Below the pieces are notes generated by a model. That model made no database searches, had not been told where the DNA came from, and saw only the letters and a program-made list of their open reading frames with translations. A stretch of DNA of 64,000 nt from Siphonodentalium dalli. Its lineage: Eukaryota; Mollusca; Scaphopoda; Gadilida; Siphonodentaliidae. Positions 28,801-37,800 of this stretch are shown here, piece by piece (within the stretch, counting starts at the first letter, position 1; the number at the start of each line of letters is the position of its first letter). The translations under genes and the position numbers were made by a program. Where the stretch lies: assembly GCA_032622095.1 (NCBI GenBank), contig CP136069.1:153067043-153131042 (forward strand), read 5' to 3'.

Positions 28801-31800
28801 CATCGGAAAGCTCTCCCTGAGAGCTTTCCGATGAATGGCAACAAGCCATATTTCCGACTAAATCCAGAAAAGTTACCCATAATTCTGCTGTGGTTATGGA
28901 GTCGATTAATTAGGGCATTACTGTATTTCAAGTCTTGCACATGATTGTAAAATACCAGCATCAAGCGTTGGTTGCATTTTTATGCATTTATTGTGTTTAT
29001 ATAACAGTGTGATTTTAGTTCCAGGTTTGAACGCTCCCATGACAGCTACCGTAATTACCTCAAACTTATCACTGAACGAAACAGGGAGCGTAGAGAGCGT
29101 ATCACACGAATCAACAGTATCTGCCGGTGGAGTCATGCTACCTCCTCTACCACCACGGGGGCGACGAGCTGCGCCCCCTCCTCCCGGTCACTATAGAAAC
29201 CATTCAGAGGTGATGGAGAGCCCATACCTGCAGACCCATCGGCGGACACCATCAGAGCCTCCACCCCGGCCGGATCCTCCTGACTTCAGAAACAGCGGAA
29301 ATCTCGAGACAAATTTTGGTAAGTCTGGTTGGTAACCCTTTGATGACTAAATACTAAATGAGTTGCCAGTACGAAAGTTTGATTTATTACATGATTCTAC
29401 ACTTATTCCATTCGATAAACCTCGGACTATTTCTTTAAGCGGGCAAACAATGCATAGTTACGTGAAACGTCATTGCGTGCCTTATAGAAGCCGATGTTAG
29501 TTTCGTGTCCCATTTGTTGATTTAAGTATCTTTTGTCAAGGTTTTGGATCATGTAATAAATAGAATCTACAACTACAAAATTAAAAAAACTCATCCAGTT
29601 AATTTGGTCTAGACGTCGCCGAATGCTCAGTCCAGACCTAATTTACTGAACTTGTTTTGTAAATTCCTCTATAAACTGGGGACGAGTTGTAGATCCTCTA
29701 TTTATTGCACACCCATTCGTTTATTTTTTGCGAAATACAGAAGATCACAAAACGTTCAATAAAAAATATTGAGTATTGTTCTTGAACAATACAAACCGAT
29801 TGTTTCAACAACTCTTTGGCAATGTCAACTTTAACCCTTTCATGATGGGAGCTAGGTTGGTGCAGCATTAAACATCCTGTGCCATAGGGAGCCTCGCATA
29901 CATAAGAGAATGCACTGGTTTACAATGTCAAGGTAAATATTGTTAGGCCAATATATTCTCTTATATATGTGAGTCTCCCATAGGAGCAGCGCTGGTGCAG
30001 CATTAAAGAGCATGGGCGGATCGCATATATAAGAGAATGCACTGGCACAGGGTTTTCGCAATATTTCAGGGAGCTCCAGTCATGAAAGAGTTAACAGAAA
30101 ATATCTTCAATAAATTATGAAGTATCTATAGTCTACATAAAGCAGACGTTTGTTTAATTAAATAAAACACTATCGACCTAAATTTCAGTATATTACAAGC
30201 TACAATCTTCAGACTGTGCAAAAAACATAGAACACATATTATGTGCTTGTTCGGGTGCGTGAAACTGATAAGTTAGTATTCAGGTGCTATGCCAACTGGA
30301 GGAATGTAGCATTCTACTAACATAACCGAAAATCTCAAGCAAATCGACCGTACCACTCCATAGAAAACATTATATGAACTACGCTAAATTGTAAATATTT
30401 ACTACTCGAATCGGGACGCTTCTATTGGCAATAAACTAACGAAATCGCCATCGGCAGTCACTGCATTTAAATAATATATAAGAATGTTGGTGTGTGTTGT
30501 CAATTTATATATAATATTTGTAAAAATAACTACTTTGAACAAGATTATTCTCCATTTCTATTTGATCACCCTACCGGGGTGTTTCACATCACTTTAACTA
30601 TTTCACACTCTTGTGTCTTTCAATCAATATACTGCATTGTATGCGGCGGGTGTGCTGGAAATTATATCTGGCAAACATGAAATAATTCACTGTGCGCACC
30701 CAGAACATCAGCTACAAAGTATACAGAAAAATACTGATGATGAAGCGCATGGAAAAATGTGGATATGAACATTATAAAATTTTCCATCCATAAAAGAACA
30801 TCTTCTTGACACTCATTCATCACTCAATGCAGGAAGTGACATTTAGGAACTAGAGCTATCTCCCTTGATGTGTCTACAGCACAATACAATGTGTTGTGTA
30901 ATGTATCCATTGTAAATTGCTGGAGGCACGAAAGGCCTTTAGATATTACAGTTGTTATATATTTAAAAGCATGCATTACATTCTTATGGATGATTATTTA
31001 TATATATATATATATTTCATCCCACAGGCAATAGGACCTTTCCCATGATGGAAGGAAATGATTTTCCAAGGTAAGAGGAAAGATTATTCTACAATCTGAT
31101 CAGGCCTGCAACTAGTGTGTCCGTCATTTGCAGAATGAGTATTTCCTTTTTGGTATTAAAACAAAAGAAAACATTAGTTGTAGATTAGTTTAAACATATT
31201 TTGAAGGGATCGGAGCACATGTGATGGCATTTAGTTATTTCTCCTCTCTCACAATTAATTGTAGCACTTTGCATAATTATTCTGATATATACCGTATTGA
31301 TAAATATTCTGATATATGCCATACTGACTAAACTTTGGACACCTCTAGGAAAATGTATGATTTTAGGTGATATACAGATACGATATCATTCGTCGAAGTT
31401 GTTATTTGTTAGTTGAGGGCGAAATTCAAATAACTCGATATTTCCATTGCAAACGCCTTGCGGGCCTTTAAGAATTTACAAACATGTTTAGGATCACCTC
31501 TGGATGGCAGCTGTTGAATTTGAATGATTTTCGATAAAAAACATGGCCTCCAGCTGCCATCTTGTTTATCTTTTTTTTCATTCTTAAACATTTCTTGTTT
31601 TTGTTTCAGCCGATTGTCTCTGCAGACATTGAGATCAAATTCTCAAGATGATTCAACTAATCCAGGTTAGTCTATGCTCCGCAGCCTTCAATTAAAAATG
31701 CACTTCAGTCTGTCAAAATATTTATGGCCCAAAGACTCTCTCTCATCCTGGGACCCATAACAGTACTTGATAATTCATTGTGTGCGCAATAAACATATAA

Positions 31801-34800
31801 TGCCATTCTAATTCTATCACAATTACATGCAGTACTCTTACTTACTTTAAAATATGTTGAATTTTATTGTTAAATGCACTCTATAAATGCATAACTCATC
31901 ATTATACAGTTGTCATCGGTAATCAAATGCTATGGACCCCATCCTTGCTACATCACTAGCACATTGTTGCATCAGTTTCAAAACAACTATGCATTACATT
32001 GCATGGAGGTAATCTCGAGTTAGCTAGGACAGTTGTTTACCTGCTTTTTAATCATGGTGGTGTGATAACACAATGTAGGCTAGAAATATAATTCTTGGGA
32101 GTGTTTCGCCTGTGCAGTTATAATAGTGGGTCATTACTTTTGGACTGCATTGCTCATGATTTATAACTAGTGACAAATTCCTGACAATATTTTTTTTTTT
32201 TTTTTTACTTGATTATAACCCAAATATATAATATGTGGTCATTTCATTTTACATAAAGATGTGCAGTCAGACATTAGTGTTAATAGGCCGCAAATTCAAG
32301 ACCACTTTAGCATTGTGTGTGTCTGGCCTACTTTCGTAACACTAGCAGCAATATATATAATGTTGTCTAAAAATAGTTACTCTTATTGATCAGTTGCTGG
32401 TAATGTCTTGATCGTGACATCGTCATAATTATGCTAAATTCTATTGCACCAGAGAGAGGTCAAATCTCGATCTAAAGGAGGTCAGAACAATAGGCAGGTG
32501 CAAATGGCACTTTTAATTTTGAGAAAATGGGGAAAAAACACTGATTTTTTCGATTCACATTGTGAAAGTAATTTCTAATGAGAAAATACCGAATACAACG
32601 TAAAAACAATGTTTTAGAAGAATGCATCAATCGGTAAAATCGGTACCATCACAAACGGAACAATCAGTACCGTATCTACCGATCAGAATATTACTCAAAT
32701 ACAAACATTGCTAATGATCTCAGCACCTGAGTAATATTGCTATTGGTCTGACAAAACATGATTTTGTTTATTTATTGATTTATGTATTTATTTATTGATT
32801 TATGTATTTATTTATTGATTTGTTGATTTATTTATTGATTTATTTATTGATTTATGTATTTATGTTCAAGTTACCGTTACTGGGTATATCAAATCTTTCA
32901 ACTGATATATTTTTTGTCATTGATATTAATAAGGCCTCGGATCAGTATAATGTTATGCCAAATCTAATGTTTCAATACATTACTCCGGTAATGAAGTATT
33001 TATATTAACTAATTAAGTCTTAGGTAATTGTCATGCATTGTGATAATCGAGCCTAGATCCAACATGGTAATTTGGGTTATGCAGCTTGGCGACAAAGACA
33101 TGCATTTTTTTAGTTTGATCGACATCAAATGAAGTGGAGTGATGTTAATTATTTTAGCATTTGGCAAATTTAGCAAAGAGCCATGTGAACCCTGATACTA
33201 TCTTCCAAGTCTGAGTTTAGTGTGCCTGTCATTTGCAGAATGAGGTCCCCAGAGGGTGAATTTAGTGACACTCTACTGCATATCGGGCTAGTATCACTAA
33301 ATTCACCCTCTGGGGACCTCATTCTGCTTAGGCCTCATCTTATCTGGAAAGTTTCTTTATTGTAAAATACAGGACTGCTGATATTCTGTCATTTCCTGGT
33401 GGAAAAATTCAACTGGAATATCCTAAAACCATAAAACTGACTCCGTTGAAAGGTTATTATCATTCACAATCCTCGAACATTGTACACTTTTTCAATTGTC
33501 GAGATACAATCATTCCTTTGAACTAATTTTGAGTTCCAACTATGAGTAATAGCCAACTGCTAGTGTGCTAAAGTAGGTCTGTACTCGGTACAGATGTATA
33601 GCACTTAGCATGATAGGAGGTTAATAATGTATGTCATTTCTATTTTCATGATGATTTTTTATCTTTTAGTCGCAAGGCGGAGTAAATCATCAGACAGATC
33701 ATCGACACCCGTGGCAGATACAAAGGACCAAATCCCGCCCCCTGTACCTGTCCCTCGTGTCAAGGTGAGCTCCGTGGCAGATACAAAGGACCAAATCCCG
33801 CCCCCTGAACCTGTCCCTCGAATCAAGGTGAGCTTCAAATGTCTCAACCAGCAAAGCATGTCACTAAACTTGGTATATAAATGAATTGTCTCAAATTATT
33901 CTAAACATCCCTATTATGTTTTGAACCAATAAATCGTTCTTTTTGTCTGTCAGATGACTATAGTAATGACCCTCATCCGTGCATGTGTCTGTCCATCCAT
34001 AACTATGTCCGAGTCTGTATGCTGTCATTTTCAGGTAAATTTTTTTTAAACTAGGCTGATATATCAACCAGTATTGGAAGCTGGGATTTTGAGTTTGGTT
34101 GGACTCATTTTGGCAGTTATTGCCATTTTTCGACATAGAATCGTATATCCTGGGACTCATCGTTTGTCCGAGCATGTATTCCGTCATTCTCCAGTCAATT
34201 TTTTAAAAACTTAGCACAAATGTTAACTAACAGCATGGATGTCAACCAGCATGGAAACATGCGCATCTGCGATTTTGAGTTCAGTCGGAGTCATTTTAGC
34301 AAAGTTATTGTCATTTTTCAACATAGAATCAAACATCCTGAGATGCATCTTTGTCCGAACCTGTATTCTGTCATTTTCCAGTCAATCTTTTTAAAACTTG
34401 GCACAGATATTAACCAGCATTGGAACCTGCGATTCTGAATTTGGTTGGACCCATTTGGCAGAGTTCTTGCCATTTTTTTCTAATTTTTATTGTTTACCTA
34501 AAACTTCAGGACATTAATATTGTTACTAACACATTGAAGATGTGCAACATATTTAGTGAATATGCACTTTGTATCATATTGGACTAATTGGTGTAACCAA
34601 CTCCTCCCTGCCACCTTCGTCGGGGGATATTTTGTTAGCGACCTTTTATTTTCTATGTATTTAGCCATTGATAAAAATACCTATGATGTGGCTTTTAAAT
34701 GTTCAGTTCTTGCAATACTTAGCAGACTAATTTCTGTATAACTATGTATTCCAGAAGATTGTGTTGCTACAGTAATACCTTAAATAATCGACTCCTTAAC

Positions 34801-37800
34801 CACAGCAGAATTATGGATAATTTTTTAGGATTTAGTTGGAAATATGGCTTGTTGCCATTCATTGGAAAGCTCTCGCTGAGAGCTTTCCAATGAATGGCAA
34901 TAAGCCATATTTCCGACTAAATCCTGAAAAATTACCCAAAATTCTTCTGTGGTTAAGGAGTCAATTATTTAGGGCATTACTGTATGTATTCCATAAGAGT
35001 GATGAAATATCATTGTTTTTATGGTGCCTTTTCTTTTAGAAGAGGTATAAGAGAAGATGCCAAGCACAGCATGACTGCGATGCTGACAACGATGATGAAA
35101 TATCTTTTAAAGAAGGGGAAGTAATTTTAGTTCTAAGGGAGGAGGAAGAAGAGTGGTGGGTTAGTATACCTATGTTATGTCATAATTATTTAGAGCCACA
35201 CATCATACAGCTGATTGGGAAAGATTAATTTTCGGCCTCAAAGGACATGACTCGCTGAGGGTCAGTAAAAACCTGTCAGGGTTCTGGAATCTTATCCTAT
35301 CTGGAATTTATCGAACACAAAGGAGTACCATAGGCTATCTTCAATAAATTCTAAACTTGACCAACATTGTTTACATACTCTGTGGCAGAGACTGTGTGTA
35401 TAGCTGGAAATTATATTTGGTTATATTCACCAAAGACGCATATACGCAAAAAGTATTATGATTTTTGCAACAGGATCTCAAAAAACAACAGATGATATTT
35501 AGTAATTTACTTCTGCGTTGTGCCGTAAGCAACAGTACGATATTTCAGAATCGAGGCAGCTACTCAATATGAAATAATTTTTGTGTGGTTCCCCAAAATA
35601 TCATGGGGTTTGATGTTGACCACACAATATGGGTTTATCTTGTGTAGCAATCGACCAATCAAATTGAAGATAGCACACTAGTCAATAGATAATGGACCTT
35701 CTTCATTGAAACCCATGATATTTCCACCGAAGCACTGTACAATTTCCAGTATCACATATTAGCCTCCTTTCGGAAATTACCCCCCCCAGAAATTCTAGAA
35801 GAGACAATACCCCCCCCCCCCAGTAGTAGTTTCATATCACCATCTTCAACATCAGGGAACTTAAATCTGAGTCTTGGTCTGTGGGGGAAAGAAGGGATAT
35901 GTTGATTTGAATCTACTGTTAAGATCAATTAGATAAAATCGGCGTGTATGCTCACGCAGTATGGGATTTTACCTACCCTTAGCCAGCCGTATCCCATTCG
36001 GGCCTTCATACTATGTGAACAGACACGGGGTAACTAATAATATTGTGTAGCTATCAACCAATCAACTTGAAGATAGCACACTAGCCAATAGTAAAATTGT
36101 GTCCTTTGGTGTTACATAAATCATGGTATTCATCGGTGGAAAATATAATGAAGAGATTTAATATAGACTCCAATTCAATGAAAGAATACAACCTGGAGAA
36201 AAAAATAAATGATCGCTTTACCACGACATTAAAAAAGCAACTGCAAGTACTTTCCATGAAAGCGGAAGATAATAAGCTTCATCTTTTTGGGAAGATTTAT
36301 TCAAACTTTGAATGTCAGAATTACCTAAAGTTACAAAAACTTTCATTCGTTACTTGACTATGATGAGAATTAGCAATCATAAATTGGCTGTCGAAACTGA
36401 CAGATACAAAAGACCCAAAATTGATCGTCTGGATAGAAAATGTGCAACATGTAATATTTTGGAAGACGAGGAGCACTTCTTTTTGTGTGCGAATCATGGG
36501 TGCCAACGTTACATCCTATAAAAAAACTTGGTATCTTACAAGCCAAACTTATACCAGGATCTTCATGTTCATTTAAGCAACTCAAAACTTTGTTATCCAA
36601 AATGACCCATAAAGATATACGAGCAATTTGCGAATATATTAGATGTTGCTCAGAATCAGACTTATAATTTAGCACATTTGGACAACATACACACCTTCTC
36701 AAAAGTAATGGCCCTCCCGACCGCGTTACGACCGCGTTGGAGTAACGTTACGACCGCGTTACTCCAACGCGGTCGTAACGTTACTCCAACGCGGTCGTAA
36801 CGTTACTCCAACGCGGTCGAGGTAACCGTCAACGCAACATAACGCGGTCAGCATGACCGTCAACGCAACAAACGCGGTCGCGATAACCGTCAACACAACA
36901 AACGAGGTCGAGAGAATATCTTATCAACTGTAATAATAATTATTGAATAACATTACAAACAAGAATATTCACCACAGGGAATTCAAACTTTCAGACATGA
37001 GCTCATTTTATTAAAAAAAATTAAAGAGAGAAAATGAACGACGGCCACCAATGTTAGTTTCATACAATTTTCTGATCGGAAACGGAACGATTGTAATCAA
37101 TCGAGACGATAACATTTGGTTCACAAAGGAACGTTGCCAATATAATACAATGTTTTTGGCTTGGGTAATGCATGATTTATTGGTGATAATGTTTTACATT
37201 TACATTTAGAATTTTTCCCCCAAAAAAAACATGTACATGTAATAAATAAATGCAGATCACATTGATCGCGCTGCGCGAATTAATAGAGATGCAATTGACA
37301 TTTCTAACAAACAAAACATTTGAGTTCACGTCGCAATGTACATGTATTCTTTGAATATTTAATATTCAGCGTCGCCTAATACAGGTCGGTAACCTGTACG
37401 CCAAGGGTCCGATGTCATTTGAAATCTTCGTGACGGTACACTAAAACACACATGTACATGCACGTGGGTAATCGATGCAAATAATTTAAAATATTAATTA
37501 TCCATGTGTTGTGCAATTCCTGTGAAACAAACAGCGCTCTGATTTGGTAACCAATGATTTGTCACTTTCACTGACAGACCGCGGATCAAACGCCTGCCGC
37601 GAATGATTGACAGCGGTGTCAATGAACTCAAACACAATAGGGGGCGTGTCTTCGGTAAATCGCCCGTGTCTATTTTTACAAACAGGAAATGACCTGGGCC
37701 TAAAGTTGAAATTGATACCCCGTGACTCAAACAGAATTCTCGATTGAACACACTGTGCTGTAATAACTTCGTCGGTTTTGATTGGCTAGTGGGCAGCGTG

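Noticed and set aside
37494-37751. 85-residue ORF inside the 3-kb element as a transposase fragment
   Set aside because: No DDE-like or zinc-finger motif recognisable and no continuation in neighbouring frames.
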